A stretch of 64,000 bases of DNA, taken from assembly GCF_007692655.1 (NCBI RefSeq), contig NZ_REBQ01000067.1:1-64000 (forward strand). The letters run 5' to 3'. Of this stretch, positions 8,071-18,894 are shown in pieces. This DNA comes from Halomonas sp. GTDB taxonomy: Bacteria > Pseudomonadota > Gammaproteobacteria > Pseudomonadales > Halomonadaceae. How positions within the stretch are numbered: position 1 is the first letter of the stretch; every line of letters begins with the position of its first letter. Below the pieces are notes generated by a model. It had not been told where the DNA came from. It ran no database searches and was given only the letters and a program-made list of their open reading frames with translations. A program made the position numbers and the translations under genes.

Positions 8071-9999
8071 CTAGTTCCACAGGGCGGTGCGGCGAATGCA
8101 GCGTTCATCCCGCACCCGACGCGTAAAACCTATCCTATCAAAGAATTCGAGAATGTGAATGGCCAGTTTGCGTCCGGTGCCGATGCGGTCGCGAAACTCT
8201 GCGCTACGAATAGCGCCGTGTTCTTCCATCACCTCACGGGCAATATTTGCCAGCTCGTGTGTCGCAGAGGCGAGGTAGAAGTGGTCTTTGCGCACCTGAT
8301 AGAGCCTGCCAAGGCGGGCACAGGCTGTCAGTGCCTGACGCACACGCTGTTCATCGAGCCCGCTGGTTGCTGCCAGGTCGCGAACCCGGGGTGGCTGAAA
8401 GGGGGCTTCAGCCAGCAGGGGCTCGAGCCGTTGCCAAAGCGCCTCGTCGTGGTCACTGAGTGCTGCGCGATGGCCGGGTAAAGAAATGAAGGGGCCACTG
8501 CTATCGAGCTGGCCCGCCTCGATCAGTGGCTTGAGCAGGCAGCGGAAGAGAGGGGCAGGTAGCCGGGGGGCTGCTTGACGGTTCAGCCGTTCGCGCTCGG
8601 TACCCAACATGGCGGGCTCGCTCTCATGGTTGTCGGCGACGACTTGGGTAATCCGCACTCTGAGTGATTCGACGGCTGCCCAGGAGAGGGCTCTAACTTC
8701 GCCCTCGGCGGTGAGGACCTGACCAGCGGACGACTCGACAAGGGGCGTTAGCTCCTCAACGCTGCTGTTAAGGTTGCGCGCCATGGCGTGGAGGTCCAGC
8801 CCGTCGGGATGGAGGTCGAGCGCGGCACGCAGCGGTTCGTGAAGGTCGTAGGGCGGGGCGGCGCTTGCGCATTCGGCGAGTGCTGCCAGCCAGGCCAGAC
8901 GCCCGGGGGTGCGCTGACCACGGCGCGGTGGGTCGCCGTCCAGTGCGATCCCTCCGCCGAGGGTAATATGCCCGCTATGATCGCGGATGACGAAGCGATC
9001 CCCCAGGCAGGCGTGTACCGGAGTGTCGCAGACCAGTTGGCCAAGCATGTTGTTGCCAGGCTCTAGCCGCTGCCCTTCGAGCAGCGAGACCCGCCCCATA
9101 AGATGGGCGGCCCCCAAGTGTATATGGACCGGCGTCCAGTGCTTGAGCGGCGCGGCGGAGGCGAGCAGCCTTAGCTGGACATCAAGTCGCTTGATGGAGG
9201 GCGTTTCCAGCGACTCGGCGACGACCCAGTCACCGCGCCTAATGCGATCCCGTTCCACACCGGCTCCAGCAAGGTTGAGCGCTACCCGGTCGCCCTGGCG
9301 TGCCTGCTCGCTCTCGCGATGCTGACGCCGCAGCTGGCGTACCCTGGCCTTATGGCCGTCGGGCACCAGTCGCACCTGATCACCCTTGGCGATGCAGCCG
9401 CTGAGTGCGGTACCGGTCACTATCAGGCCTGCGCCGGGCAGCGCAAAAACGCGGTCCACGCTAAGGCGGAAATGCCCATGCGGAGATGACGCATGCGGGT
9501 GAGCCGCCTGCGCCCATAGCGTGTCGCGCAGGGCCTCTACTCCTTCGCCGCTATGGCTCGAGACGTCATACAGCGGCGCCTTGGCGAGGGGTGTTCCCGC
9601 TAGCAGGCTGGTGATTTCTCGGCGGACTTCCTGGCGCCGTGGTTCGTCGACTCGGTCGATCTTGGTCACAGCCACCACGCCGCGGTCGACGCCGAGCAGG
9701 CCGAGGATCTGGACATGTTCGATGGTCTGGGGCATCACGCCATCGTCGGCGGCTACCACCAGCAGGGCCGTGTCGATGCCAGCGCTACCCGCGAGCATAT
9801 TATGCAGAAAGCGATGATGCCCGGGCACATCGACAAAACCGAGCTCGATGCCTTCCGCTACCTCGGGGTAGGCGAAACCGGCTTCGATGGTCAGCCCGCG
9901 TGCCTTCTCCTCCTTGAGGCGGTCAGTATCAATACCTGTCAACTGCTGGATCAGGGCGGTCTTGCCATGGTCGACATGGCCGGCAGTGCCGACGATCAC
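8071..9999 (-). CDS. selB: Selenocysteine-specific elongation factor SelB
   Basis: A 642-residue GTPase that carries Sec-tRNA to the ribosome and reads the SECIS hairpin. The G1 motif is GHVDHGKT (residues 7-14), G3 is DVPG (57-60) and G4 is TKID (112-115). EF-Tu-like domains 2 and 3 follow, then the C-terminal winged-helix repeats that bind SECIS RNA (for example [16 protein letters not shown]). The length is close to E. coli SelB (614). Its ATG overlaps the selA stop by four bases (ATGA), showing translational coupling. selC follows 15 bases downstream. Confidence 0.96.
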   Translation of the reverse strand: MIVGTAGHVDHGKTALIQQLTGIDTDRLKEEKARGLTIEAGFAYPEVAEGIELGFVDVPGHHRFLHNMLAGSAGIDTALLVVAADDGVMPQTIEHVQILGLLGVDRGVVAVTKIDRVDEPRRQEVRREITSLLAGTPLAKAPLYDVSSHSGEGVEALRDTLWAQAAHPHASSPHGHFRLSVDRVFALPGAGLIVTGTALSGCIAKGDQVRLVPDGHKARVRQLRRQHRESEQARQGDRVALNLAGAGVERDRIRRGDWVVAESLETPSIKRLDVQLRLLASAAPLKHWTPVHIHLGAAHLMGRVSLLEGQRLEPGNNMLGQLVCDTPVHACLGDRFVIRDHSGHITLGGGIALDGDPPRRGQRTPGRLAWLAALAECASAAPPYDLHEPLRAALDLHPDGLDLHAMARNLNSSVEELTPLVESSAGQVLTAEGEVRALSWAAVESLRVRITQVVADNHESEPAMLGTERERLNRQAAPRLPAPLFRCLLKPLIEAGQLDSSGPFISLPGHRAALSDHDEALWQRLEPLLAEAPFQPPRVRDLAATSGLDEQRVRQALTACARLGRLYQVRKDHFYLASATHELANIAREVMEEHGAIRSAEFRDRIGTGRKLAIHILEFFDRIGFTRRVRDERCIRRTALWN

Positions 10000-11459
10000 G
10001 GCTGGTTCTCCTCATGCCGGTCTTGCTGGCTCTCGTAGCGCTGCTTCAATGCCGGGAGTTGGGCGGTGAAGGTGTCCTCGTCTGCAGGGCGATGCAGGCA
10101 GCGCAGGTCGAGAGTGAGGGCGCCCTCGTGGATGCGGCCGATGACCGGGCGGGGCAGTTGACGAAACGCCGCTTCCATGCGTCTGAGGCACCGCTCCCTG
10201 GCGTGGCGGTCACGGCTTAGCGGGCGCCAAGCCAGCGCGTAGCTGGGCAAGCGGTCGACGGGCAGCGAGCCGCTGCCAAGCTGACTCACGCAGGGGGCTA
10301 GGGTAACGTCGATGTCGTCGAGCAGGGCCTGGGCGGAGGAGAGCAGACGTTCGCCGGTTGCCGCGATGTCGGCGGCGGGTCGGGTCAATATCGCCAGGGT
10401 GGGGATATCCCGCTGCGGTGCGTCGCTGTCGCGATAGAGGCGCAGGGTGGCTTCCAGCGCGGCCAGGGTTAGTTTGTCGAGGCGCAGGGCGCGCTTCAGT
10501 GGGTGTCGTTTGATGATGTCGATCAGTTCACGGCGGCCGACGATCACGCCCGCCTGCGGGCCACCCAGGAGCTTGTCGCCGCTGAAGGTGACAACGTCGG
10601 CACCGGCGGCGATCGCCTCGCGAGGTTGCGACTCATGGGGCAGGCCAAGGGCAGAAAAGTCGGCCAATGCGCCGCTGCCTAGGTCGACCATAAAGGGGAC
10701 GCCATGAGCGTGGGCGATGGCCGCCAGTTCGCGTTCGGACACGCTTTTGGTAAAGCCGGTGATGGCGTAGTTGGAGGTGTGTGCCTTGACGATCAAGCCA
10801 GTGTCTTCGCCCAGAGCAGTCTGAAAATCCCGGGCATGGGTGCGGTTGGTAGCCCCTACCTCATGCAGTCGGCAGCCCGCCGAGGCCATAATGTCGGGCA
10901 TGCGAAAGGCGCCCCCTATCTCAATCAACTCCCCCCGCGAGATAACCGCCTCGCGACCACTGGCCAGGGCGCTCAAGGTCAGCAGCACTGCACCGGCGTT
11001 GTTGTTGACCACGGTAGCGGCTTCGGCGCCGGTTAGTTCGCAAAGCAGAGGCTCCACCAGTCTGTCCCGGTCGCCGCGGCCGCCGCTCTCAAGGTCATAC
11101 TCGAGCGCCATGGGATAACGGGCAGCCTCGGCCATGGCCTCAATGGCGGGCTCAGCAAGCGCTGAGCGGCCCAGGTTGGTGTGGATGACCGTACCGGTCA
11201 GGTTAAAAACGCTGCGACTGCTGGGCAGCGCCAGCTGTTCCAGGCGTTCAAGCGCTCGGTCAGTGAGGGTTTCGAGTGAGAGGGTGGTGGGCTGATGCTC
11301 GGTACGCCCGGTGTAATCGGCGAGGCGCGAGCGCTCGCTCTCCAGGGTCATGCGAATAGCCTGTCTGACCAGGCGCCAACTATGATAGCGCTGGGCTTGC
11401 TGTAGAGCGGGATGCGCCAGTAGGGTGTCTACGGCGGGCAGGTTGCGTCGAACGTCCAT
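9996..11459 (-). CDS. selA: L-seryl-tRNA(Sec) selenium transferase SelA
   Basis: A 487-residue PLP enzyme that converts Ser-tRNA(Sec) to Sec-tRNA(Sec) using selenophosphate. Visible family features are the N-terminal LPAVDTLL segment, [14 protein letters not shown] (about 86-99), [10 protein letters not shown] (151-160) and the PLP lysine in [13 protein letters not shown] (K296). The length matches E. coli SelA (463). It is the first of the sel genes and is followed by selB with a four-base overlap. No selD (selenophosphate synthase) is present in this window, so the selenium donor must be made elsewhere. Confidence 0.95.
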   Translation of the reverse strand: MDVRRNLPAVDTLLAHPALQQAQRYHSWRLVRQAIRMTLESERSRLADYTGRTEHQPTTLSLETLTDRALERLEQLALPSSRSVFNLTGTVIHTNLGRSALAEPAIEAMAEAARYPMALEYDLESGGRGDRDRLVEPLLCELTGAEAATVVNNNAGAVLLTLSALASGREAVISRGELIEIGGAFRMPDIMASAGCRLHEVGATNRTHARDFQTALGEDTGLIVKAHTSNYAITGFTKSVSERELAAIAHAHGVPFMVDLGSGALADFSALGLPHESQPREAIAAGADVVTFSGDKLLGGPQAGVIVGRRELIDIIKRHPLKRALRLDKLTLAALEATLRLYRDSDAPQRDIPTLAILTRPAADIAATGERLLSSAQALLDDIDVTLAPCVSQLGSGSLPVDRLPSYALAWRPLSRDRHARERCLRRMEAAFRQLPRPVIGRIHEGALTLDLRCLHRPADEDTFTAQLPALKQRYESQQDRHEENQP

Positions 11460-11561
11460 GGTCGTCTTAAAGTCCTGTCGTCTTCATATCCGTGCCGGGT
11501 TGCAAACTCTAAACATATAGCATGGCGGGTGAGGGCCGTCCATGGCCGCTCAGGGATGGCC

Positions 11562-12488
11562 TTATCCACCAACGACCAGCAGTGGGTTGAAGCCGCTGCG
11601 TTGATACTGCTCTTCCTCGGCGAGCAGGAGATCTAGCGCCAGGCTGGCAAGGTCGTCGGCAAGGGGCTCTCCTTGGGGGTCGACGCCGTGTGAAATCACC
11701 TTCAGATAAGTACCGCAGTCACCGCAGGTTTCTGCTTGGGCGGGCAGCGCGGGTTCGCCCGTTTCGTTCTCCAGGCTAAGGTAACCCAGCTTGCCGGACT
11801 GCTCACAAACGCTGCAGATCGAGCGCTCAAAGTACCACTGAGTGGCGCACAGGCCGCACTGCAGGTAACGCACCCCGCTTCGCTCTGGGGTAGCCTCGAT
11901 CACGCTGGCCACCGGCGGCGAGCCGCAGCAGGGGCAGAGCGCTCGGGCTTCGGCGCTCGGCCGGTCAGGCGCACGGGGTAGCGACTGCGTCAGACGCAGC
12001 CAGGCGACCTGCATGGCGGCGGCCACCAGCGGCATCATCCCACGCCGTTCCGGGTCGCCGGGGCTTGCCGCCAGTACGTCATCCGCCATCAGGTCGACTT
12101 CATCGCGCGGTAATTCTCTCAGGCGAATCAGCAGCGTTCGTTGGGCCTCGCCTACATGAAGCTCCAGGGCATCGAGCATAACGGCGAGCTCTGTATGCAG
12201 GTCGATGTCCTGGCGCAGCGCCCGCACGTTCAACGGCGGCATGCCATGCTCCAGCGCTGGCACGAAAGCCTCGTCAATGGGAGCCCAGGCGGGGTCGGCG
12301 TGCTCCAGCGCCACCTGCTGGGCGCTGGCCAGTTGTGCCATGAAGGTGAGGAACTCACCCAGTGGCTCTACGCGCTGGGACAGTTCCTGCAGGCGTAGGG
12401 CGCGAATGGCGAAGTGGTCAGGAGTGGGTAATACCACATCCGGAGGGGCCATGACCCCGCTAGGAGAGTTGCCGTATGTGTGTTTCAC
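11562..12488 (-). CDS. fdhE: Formate dehydrogenase accessory protein FdhE
   Basis: A 308-residue protein, nearly the length of E. coli FdhE (309). Four CxxC pairs in the C-terminal half (CPCCGS, CGLCATQW, CSVCEQS, CGDCGTY) form rubredoxin-like metal-binding knuckles. FdhE is needed for maturation of membrane-bound formate dehydrogenases. GTG 12488 is chosen: it lies one base past the fdoI stop, has GAGGA upstream and gives the family length. The frame stays open to 12542, and ATG 12452 is a shorter alternative. The gene lies between fdoI and selA in the same direction. Confidence 0.88.
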   Translation of the reverse strand: MKHTYGNSPSGVMAPPDVVLPTPDHFAIRALRLQELSQRVEPLGEFLTFMAQLASAQQVALEHADPAWAPIDEAFVPALEHGMPPLNVRALRQDIDLHTELAVMLDALELHVGEAQRTLLIRLRELPRDEVDLMADDVLAASPGDPERRGMMPLVAAAMQVAWLRLTQSLPRAPDRPSAEARALCPCCGSPPVASVIEATPERSGVRYLQCGLCATQWYFERSICSVCEQSGKLGYLSLENETGEPALPAQAETCGDCGTYLKVISHGVDPQGEPLADDLASLALDLLLAEEEQYQRSGFNPLLVVGG

Positions 12489-12489
12489 G

Positions 12490-13182
12490 CTACTCGAGTC
12501 CTCGCGGTTGTGACGACGTATGCTGGCGCTCGATCTCACCACGCCTGTGCTCCTTTTTCATCTCTTCCTCGTACCACAGGCCATGATGGTGCTTGGCCCA
12601 GGCCTTACTGACATGCCCCCTGATCATGGCCTGGAAAGAGCCTTTCACCCAGATGCCTGAATATATATGAATGATCAAAGTGGTGATGGCAAGGAAAGCA
12701 ATATAGGCGTGCCCCATGGAGGCCAGTCGCCGCAGTGTGATTGACACAGCGTCGGCAAAATAGGGCTGCCAGATCAACAGGCCCGTCACCAGCAGGCCGG
12801 CCACGCAGAACAGCATGATCCAGTACACCAGCTTCTGGCCGGCGTTGTTTTTGCCCACCGGAGGAAGGCGTTCGTCGCGATTGGTCAGCACGTCGCGGAT
12901 CTGCTTGAGCCACTGGATATCGTGTCTTTTAAGCAGGCTCTCCTTGAAGAAGCTGACGGCCATGATCAGGAAGAAAAGCGTCATGAACAGGCCGATGTAG
13001 GGATGCAGTATGCGGGTCATGGTCGGCCCCCCGAATAGCCCTGTCAGCGACCAGAAGAAGGGGTGAAAGAAGGGCAGTCCACTAAGCACCAGCAGCACGA
13101 AGCTGATGGCGACTAGCCAGTGGTTGAGCCGCGTCCAACCGCTATAGCGAAGCAGCCCCTTCTCCTGCCGGTCGGCGGTCAT
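12490..13182 (-). CDS. fdoI: Formate dehydrogenase cytochrome b556 subunit (gamma)
   Basis: A 230-residue membrane protein with four transmembrane helices and conserved haem-ligand histidines in [19 protein letters not shown] and the last helices ([25 protein letters not shown]). It matches the gamma subunit of FDH-N/FDH-O, which anchors the enzyme to the inner membrane and passes electrons to quinone. Its start overlaps the fdoH stop by four bases. Its C-terminus has an extra charged tail of about 20 residues after [15 protein letters not shown]. Confidence 0.93.
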   Translation of the reverse strand: MTADRQEKGLLRYSGWTRLNHWLVAISFVLLVLSGLPFFHPFFWSLTGLFGGPTMTRILHPYIGLFMTLFFLIMAVSFFKESLLKRHDIQWLKQIRDVLTNRDERLPPVGKNNAGQKLVYWIMLFCVAGLLVTGLLIWQPYFADAVSITLRRLASMGHAYIAFLAITTLIIHIYSGIWVKGSFQAMIRGHVSKAWAKHHHGLWYEEEMKKEHRRGEIERQHTSSQPRGLE

Positions 13183-14141
13183 GACCGCTCCTCCCTGTTA
13201 CGCTCAGAGGCTTCTCTTTCGGCTTTCCTCTCAGCTTCACGCGCTTCGTCGGCGCGTACGGCTTCGATGTCCTCTTCGGAGAGCTCTTTAGGCCCGGCAG
13301 TGACATAGTGAAAGAAGCCCGTAAGAGCGGCCAGGCCAATGGCGGCCGACATCAGCGGTTTGGTGACTCCCTTCCAGGCGTCGACCATTGGGCTGATGCG
13401 TGGGTCGCGGGGCAGGTCGTTGTAGATCTCTGGCTTATCGGCGTGCTGAAGCACATAGATGACGTGGGTGCCGCCAACGCCCGAGGGGTCATAGATGCCA
13501 GCGCTGTCGAAGCCTCTGCTCTTGAGGAAATCGGTGCGGGTTTCGGCAAGATCGAGCATGTCCTTCTTGGTGCCGAACATGATCGAGCCGGTGGGGCAGG
13601 ATTTGACGCAGGCCGGCTCCAGGCCATTGAAGACACGGTCGGAGCAGAGCGTACATTTGTAGGACTTGCCGTCCTTTTTTGAGATGCGCGGCACATCGAA
13701 AGGGCAGCCAGCCACACAGTAGCCGCAGCCAATGCAGAGCTCAGAGTTAAAATCGACGATACCGTTGGCATACTGAACAATAGCGCCGGGCGCTGGGCAC
13801 GCCTCGCGGCAGCCCGGTTCGGCGCAGTGCATGCAGTTGTCTTTGCGGATCAGCCACTCCAGGTTGCCTTGCTCATTCTCGTACTCGTTGAAGCGCATCA
13901 CCTGCCAGGTGTTAGGTGATAGGTCTGCCGGGTTGTCGTATTCGCCTACGCACTCGCCCACTTCGTCGCGCAGGTCGTTCCATTCGGAGCATGCCACCTG
14001 GCATGCCTTGCAACCGATGCAGCGGGATACGTCAATCAGCTTGGTAACCGTGTCAATGCCGCCGTCTCGCTCCTGGGGCGAGGGCACTGAGGTTGCCGAG
14101 CGAGCGATGATGTTTTGCGAGTTGATCTGTTCTCCACGCAT
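13179..14141 (-). CDS. fdoH: Formate dehydrogenase iron-sulfur subunit (beta)
   Basis: A 320-residue protein with four ferredoxin-type [4Fe-4S] motifs: [11 protein letters not shown] (about 40-51), [24 protein letters not shown] and CTLCSDR...CVKSC. One C-terminal membrane helix ([18 protein letters not shown]) matches FdnH/FdoH, which relay electrons from the selenoprotein alpha subunit to cytochrome b. AAGGAGGAG precedes the ATG. The last 35 residues are a highly charged Glu/Arg tail not seen in E. coli FdoH (300 residues). Confidence 0.95.
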   Translation of the reverse strand: MRGEQINSQNIIARSATSVPSPQERDGGIDTVTKLIDVSRCIGCKACQVACSEWNDLRDEVGECVGEYDNPADLSPNTWQVMRFNEYENEQGNLEWLIRKDNCMHCAEPGCREACPAPGAIVQYANGIVDFNSELCIGCGYCVAGCPFDVPRISKKDGKSYKCTLCSDRVFNGLEPACVKSCPTGSIMFGTKKDMLDLAETRTDFLKSRGFDSAGIYDPSGVGGTHVIYVLQHADKPEIYNDLPRDPRISPMVDAWKGVTKPLMSAAIGLAALTGFFHYVTAGPKELSEEDIEAVRADEAREAERKAEREASERNREERS

Positions 14142-14150
14142 GCTCTCCTC

Positions 14151-14176
14151 CTTGCATTACCGTCTTGCATTACAGT
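14151..14176. repeat. 13-bp tandem duplication at the fdoG/fdoH junction
   Basis: The unit CTTGCATTAC plus three bases occurs twice back to back (14151-14163 and 14164-14176). One copy spans the fdoG stop codon and the other lies just before the fdoH ribosome-binding site. It looks like a recent slippage duplication that lengthens the spacer. Confidence 0.7.
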
Positions 14177-17100
14177 TTGTCGACCCGTACCAGGAACGAC
14201 TTGTACTCTGGGGTCTGGGTGTTGGCGTCGCCCACCGAGGGGGTCAGGGTATTGGTCAGGTGTGCCTTCTTCGTTTCGCCCATAAACCCCCAGTGCAGCG
14301 GGATGCCCACCTGATGCACCGTCTGACCGGCGACCTGCAGAGGTCGGATGCGTTTGGTCACCACGGCCACGGCATCGATATGGCCACGCTTGGAGCTGAC
14401 CCGCACTCGATCGCCCTTCACAATGCCTAACTCTTGCGCCAGGGTTTCACCGATCTCGACGAATTTCTCCGGCTGGGCGATGGCGTTGAGGCGGTTATGC
14501 ATGGTCCAGTAGTGAAAGTGCTCGGTCAGCCGGTAGCTGGTGGCCGCATGAGGGAACTCCTCGAAGGAGCCGAAGTTCTCCCGGTCCTGCTCGAAAACCC
14601 GCGCCGCAGGATTGTTCTTGGCCAGAGGGCTGTTGGGGTGCATAGGGTTATTGGCGATGGGCGTTTCGAAGGGCTCGTAGTGCTCCGGGAAGGGGCCCTC
14701 GTTCATTCGATCACGGGCAAAGAGCTGGCCGCGCCCGGTCTGATTCATCACAAAAGGCCCCTGATTGGCACCGGGTGTAGAGTCTTCGGGGAAATCGGGC
14801 ACGTCGTTGCCAACCCAGCGCTGGCCGTCCCACCACACTACGGCCTTGTGTTCGGCCCAGGGCGTGCCGTCGGGACGTGCGCTGGCGCGGTTGTAAAGAA
14901 TCCGGCGGTTAGCTGGCCAGGCCCAGGCCCAGCCCAGTGTCTGGCCGGTGCCGTAGGGATCGGAGTTGTCGCGACGAGCCATCTGGTTGCCTTGCTCGGT
15001 CCAGCAGCCGGCAAATACCCAACAGCCGCAGGCGGTGCTGCCGTCTGCACGCAGCATGCCGAAGTCCTCCAGCTGTTCACCGGCTCGAACGGTGATGTTT
15101 CGTTCCGGGTCGACGACATCCTCCAGGGCCCAACCGTTGTACTCCCGGGCCAGCTCATGAGGGCTTGGATCATCGGGTCGGCGGTAGGGCCAGTGCAGAT
15201 TGAGAATCGGGTCGGGGAAGGCCCCGCCTTCCTCACGATATAGCCGCTGCAGGCGCAGGAAGAGCCCGGCCAGTATCGCGGCGTCCGGGCGCGCCTCGCC
15301 CGGCGGCGGGGCTGCCTGCCAGAACCACTGCAGCCAGCGGGAGCTGTTGACGATGGAGCCATCCTCTTCAGCAAAGCTGGTGGTGGGCAGCCGAAAGACC
15401 TCGGTGCCTATCTCCTCTGGATTTACATCGTGGTACTCGCCCTGATTCCTCCAGAACTCGGCGGTTTCAGTGCTGAGCGGGTCGATCACCACCAGGTATT
15501 TCAGGCGCGACAGCGATGCGGTGACCTTGGCCTTATGGGGGAAGGCGGCCAGGGCATTGAAGCCCTGGCAGAAGTAGCCGTTGATTTCGCCGTGGCTCAT
15601 CCGCTCGAAGGTGTGCAGGATGTCGTACAAGTCCTCCCCCATCTTCGGCAGCCAGTGGTAGCACCAGTCGTTCTCCGCGGTGGCGGCATCGCCGAACCAG
15701 GCCTTCATCAGGCTGACATGAAAGCGTTCGTAGTGGCGCCAGTAGGAGACTTCGTCAGGCACCAGCGGCGGGCGGGCGCGATCGAGAATGAACTGCTCGT
15801 ACTCCTGTTCATCGTTATCGGCTAGCGTCAGGTAGCCGGGCAGCTGGTCGGAGAGTAACCCCAGGTCGGTGAGACCCTGGATATTGGAGTGCCCCCGCAG
15901 GGCGTTGACGCCGCCACCGCGCATACCCATGTTGCCCAGCAGCAGCTGGACAATGGCGGCGGTGCGGATAATTTGCGAGCCAATGGAGTGTTGGGTCCAG
16001 CCCAGGGCGTAGAGAAAGGTCATGGTCTTTTCAGGCCTCGCCGTCTCGGCCGCCATGTCCCAGACGCGCTGGATCTTGTCGCGGGGAGTGCCGCATACCG
16101 ACGAGACGACATCGAGGCTGTAGCGGCTGAAGTGCTCGCGCATCAGTTGGAAGACACAGCGGGGGTGCTGCAGGGTATCGTCGCGCAGGGCGTGGCCTTC
16201 CTCGTCATATTCGTACTGCCAGCTGCCCATCTCGTATTCGCCGTTTTCGGCGTCGTAGCCGGTGAACAGGCCATCCTCGAAGCCGAACTCTTCTCTGACG
16301 ATCAGGCTGGCATCGGTATAGGCACGAACATATTCATGATGGATATGGTCGTTCTCGATCAGGTAGCTGATTAATCCACCGAGAAAGGCGATGTCGGTGC
16401 CGGTGCGGATCTCGGCAAAGAAGTCCGCGACGGCGGCGGTGCGCGTAAAGCGCGGATCGACCACTACCAGCCGGGCATCGTTGTGCTCCTTGGCTTCCAT
16501 CACCCAGCGGAAACCCACGGGGTGGGCCTCAGCGGGGTTGCCGCCCATACCGATGATCAGGTCGGCATTACGAATGTCGACCCAGTGATTGGTCATGGCA
16601 CCGCGACCGAATGTTGGGGCAAGACCTGCCACCGTCGGTCCGTGTCAGACGCGCGCCTGATTGTCGAATGCCACCATACCGAGACTGCGCACCATCTTCT
16701 GGGTCAGGTAGGCGGTCTCATTGGTCGAGGCCGAGGCTGCAAGGAAGCCCGTCGTGGTCCAGTGGTTGACCGTGTTGCCGTCGCCGTCCTCGGTGACGAA
16801 GTTGGCGTCCCGGTCATCCTTCATATGGCGGGCAATGCGCGTCAGTGCATCATCCCATGAGATACGCTGCCACTCATTGGTACCTGGCTCGCGAACCATG
16901 GGATATTTGAGTCGAGACTCGCTGCGGATATAGTCGAGCAGGCCCGCTCCCTTGGGGCAAAGCGAGCCCCGGCTGACCGGGTGGTCGGGGTCGCCTTCGA
17001 CATGGTAGACATCGTCGATGTTGTTGATGGCGGCATCGCCGCGGCTGTAGATCAGCACGCCGCAGCCCACGGAGCAGTAGGTGCAGTTGCTGCGGGTAAT

Positions 17101-17238
17101 CTTGGCACCGGTCAATTTAAAGTGGCGGACCGAGGCGACTACCGGCTCCGGTGCAAAGCCCAACATCGCCATGCTGGAGGTGGCCATGCCGGCTGCACCG
17201 AGTTTGAAAAACTGTCTTCGCGTAACCCTCAACGTCAT
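14170..17238 (-). CDS. fdoG: Formate dehydrogenase major subunit, selenoprotein (alpha)
   Basis: A 1022-residue Mo/W-bis-MGD formate dehydrogenase. The start ATG 17238 has AAGGAGG upstream and begins with a twin-arginine signal (TRRQFFKLGAAGMATSS), so the protein is exported folded to the periplasm. A [4Fe-4S] motif follows (CTYCSVGCG then SLCPKGAG). The frame is interrupted by UGA at 16645-16647, codon 198, in the context NQARV-UGA-HGPTVAGLAPTFGRGAM. This is where E. coli FdnG/FdoG has selenocysteine (residue 196), so it is read through as Sec and is not a stop. After it the molybdopterin domain runs to 14170 without interruption. The selenocysteine machinery sits downstream in the same operon. 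An annotation without recoding would split this gene in two. Confidence 0.96.
16608..16647 (-). promoter_or_regulatory. SECIS element just 3' of the Sec UGA codon
   Basis: After UGA the minus strand reads CACGGACCGACGG then TGGCAGGTCTTGCCCC. The apical GCAGGTCT matches, from memory, the E. coli fdhF SECIS loop (GGTTGCAGGTCTGCACC). A GGCA/TGCC stem closes the loop. Bacterial SECIS elements lie in this position and are bound by SelB. Confidence 0.85.
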
Positions 17239-17302
17239 GACGGCCTCCTTGCGATTTGTTCTAGATTTTAGTGTTGGATTTATGCTCTGCGGTGCCAACG
17301 GC

Positions 17303-17806
17303 TTATTCGGGGGAATCTTCGGCGCTAGCCTGTGGCTCGTCATCCTGATGACCGGTCAGCTCGGCACCTAGCGGTTCGTCGGGCAGGCCCTCATCTTCCT
17401 CTTCCCGCTCGGGAGATTGAGTTTCGTAGGCCGGGCCCTCATCGGAGGCCGCCGGGGGCGTCTGGAATATTTCATCGCCCTGGGTTTGGCCGCCTCCCGT
17501 CGTCTGGTCCTCCTGATCCATGTCAGACCCTGTGATGCTGCTGGTGGTGCCAGCCGAGCCGGTGGTCACATCCGGCTCATCGGGCATTGCATGGGGGGGC
17601 AATACGCCGGTTTCGTCCTGTGGAGCGGCCGATTCGTCGGCCTGGAGCGAGAACATGGTGCCAGCGCCTAGCAGGGCTATGAGCAGAGGGAGAACCCATT
17701 TTGAGATGCTTGAACGGCTCGAATGCGAATGTGGCCTCTGCGGCTGATCGGCGGCGTCGGCTGGCGCCTCAGGTTTGACTGAGGCATGCTCAAATAAGCG
17801 CTCCAT
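17303..17806 (-). CDS. Acidic membrane-anchored protein in the formate dehydrogenase operon
   Basis: A 167-residue protein with a short basic cytoplasmic N-terminus (HSHSSRSSISK), one membrane helix (VLPLLIALLGAGTMFSL, about 40-57) and a long, low-complexity, very acidic tail rich in Asp, Glu, Gly, Thr and Pro that should face the periplasm. ATG 17806 is preferred because AGGGAG lies about six bases before it. ATG 17812 abuts the same site. I recognise no family. It lies 64 bases upstream of fdoG in the same direction. It may be a periplasmic partner or simply an extracytoplasmic linker protein. Function unknown. Confidence 0.6.
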   Translation of the reverse strand: MERLFEHASVKPEAPADAADQPQRPHSHSSRSSISKWVLPLLIALLGAGTMFSLQADESAAPQDETGVLPPHAMPDEPDVTTGSAGTTSSITGSDMDQEDQTTGGGQTQGDEIFQTPPAASDEGPAYETQSPEREEEDEGLPDEPLGAELTGHQDDEPQASAEDSPE

Positions 17807-17908
17807 ACTCATCTCCCTGTATGGCTAGTATTGCGTCTCCTACCTTCTGTATAGACAGTAGTGCCACCTGGCGTCAAACAGAGTCACGGCGTCGAAATCG
17901 ACGATTGC

Positions 17909-18721
17909 TTAAGCGTTGCGCCATTGCCGAATACGCTCCACTACCCAGTCGGGGTCGTCGAGGGGGAGGTCATGACCAGCCTTGGGGTGTAGCTCGAGGG
18001 GCCATCCCCAACGTTCTGCCATAGCCTGGGAGCAGCGCCAGGAGACCATTTCATCGCTGCGCGAGGCCAGCAGCAGCGCTGGCAAGCCGGGCAGTTCTTG
18101 AGGAGGAGAGAACCCTCTTGCAGCGGCCAGCAGCTGACGCATCAGGTTGGCCTTGCTTACCGGTGCTTCGCGTTGCCAGCGTGCATGTTTTCGCGCCACC
18201 CCGGGCAGGTCGGACTGCAGCCGAGTGGTCATGCGCAGGATAAGGCGTTCGCGCTGCTCATGGCCGAGCGAGCGTAGTAGGGCAGTGAGCAAGCGTGGAT
18301 ACTGACGGGGGCGCAACCGTTGATAAAACGGAGCAATACCGCGCAGGCTTGAATTGATCATTACCAGGCACTGTACTTCATTGGGAAAACGCTGTGCCCA
18401 GCGTAGTGCCACCATGCCGCCCAGGGAAATCGCCAGCACCCGATGTGGACCACTACTGCCCGAATTTCCTAGCTGTTGTCTCAACGCGTCGACCATACCA
18501 TCGATACTGGTTGGGCTGGACTCGCGGCAGTGGGTACCATTGCCCGGTAGATCCAGCGCCCTGACGGGTTCCTGCAATGCCTGGGCCAGCTGTTCGGGCA
18601 GCCCTTCCCAATGTCGCGCCTCGCGTATTAAACCTCGCAGTAGCACCCAGCCAGGGAGAGGGGCATCGCTGCTTTGGTTGCCGGTGCAAACAGCCGATGA
18701 TTGGTCGTCGCGATGGCCCAT
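17909..18721 (-). CDS. Alpha/beta hydrolase (carboxylesterase-like)
   Basis: A 270-residue alpha/beta hydrolase with nucleophile motif AISLGGMVALRW (a variant of GxSxG with Ala first), a late acid in SRSDEMVSW and the catalytic His in AGHDLPLDDPDWV. The oxyanion region is WVLLRGLIREARHW. It resembles BioH/MhpC-type esterases, but there is no biotin gene nearby. It is the first gene on the minus strand upstream of the formate dehydrogenase genes and divergent from the P450. A role linked to formate is only a guess from position. Confidence 0.75.
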   Translation of the reverse strand: MGHRDDQSSAVCTGNQSSDAPLPGWVLLRGLIREARHWEGLPEQLAQALQEPVRALDLPGNGTHCRESSPTSIDGMVDALRQQLGNSGSSGPHRVLAISLGGMVALRWAQRFPNEVQCLVMINSSLRGIAPFYQRLRPRQYPRLLTALLRSLGHEQRERLILRMTTRLQSDLPGVARKHARWQREAPVSKANLMRQLLAAARGFSPPQELPGLPALLLASRSDEMVSWRCSQAMAERWGWPLELHPKAGHDLPLDDPDWVVERIRQWRNA

Positions 18722-18894
18722 TACTGAGATGCTCCTTTATATCCCTCTGTAGAGGCAGCCTTAGTGGTTTGCGCCGTTCCAACGCTCCGTAGGAGTTTCC
18801 TCTCTATAAAGTAGACAAGTTGCATGCACTATAAAATAGCCTATATTTGCAAGCAAAAGGAGGTAAAACAAGCGGCAAATTTAAGGAGAATAAT

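Noticed and set aside
16630-16632. GTG start just after the UGA, which would give a separate 820-residue protein
   Set aside because: Homology and frame continue through the UGA as selenocysteine, and the remaining protein would lack its Fe-S domain and Tat signal.
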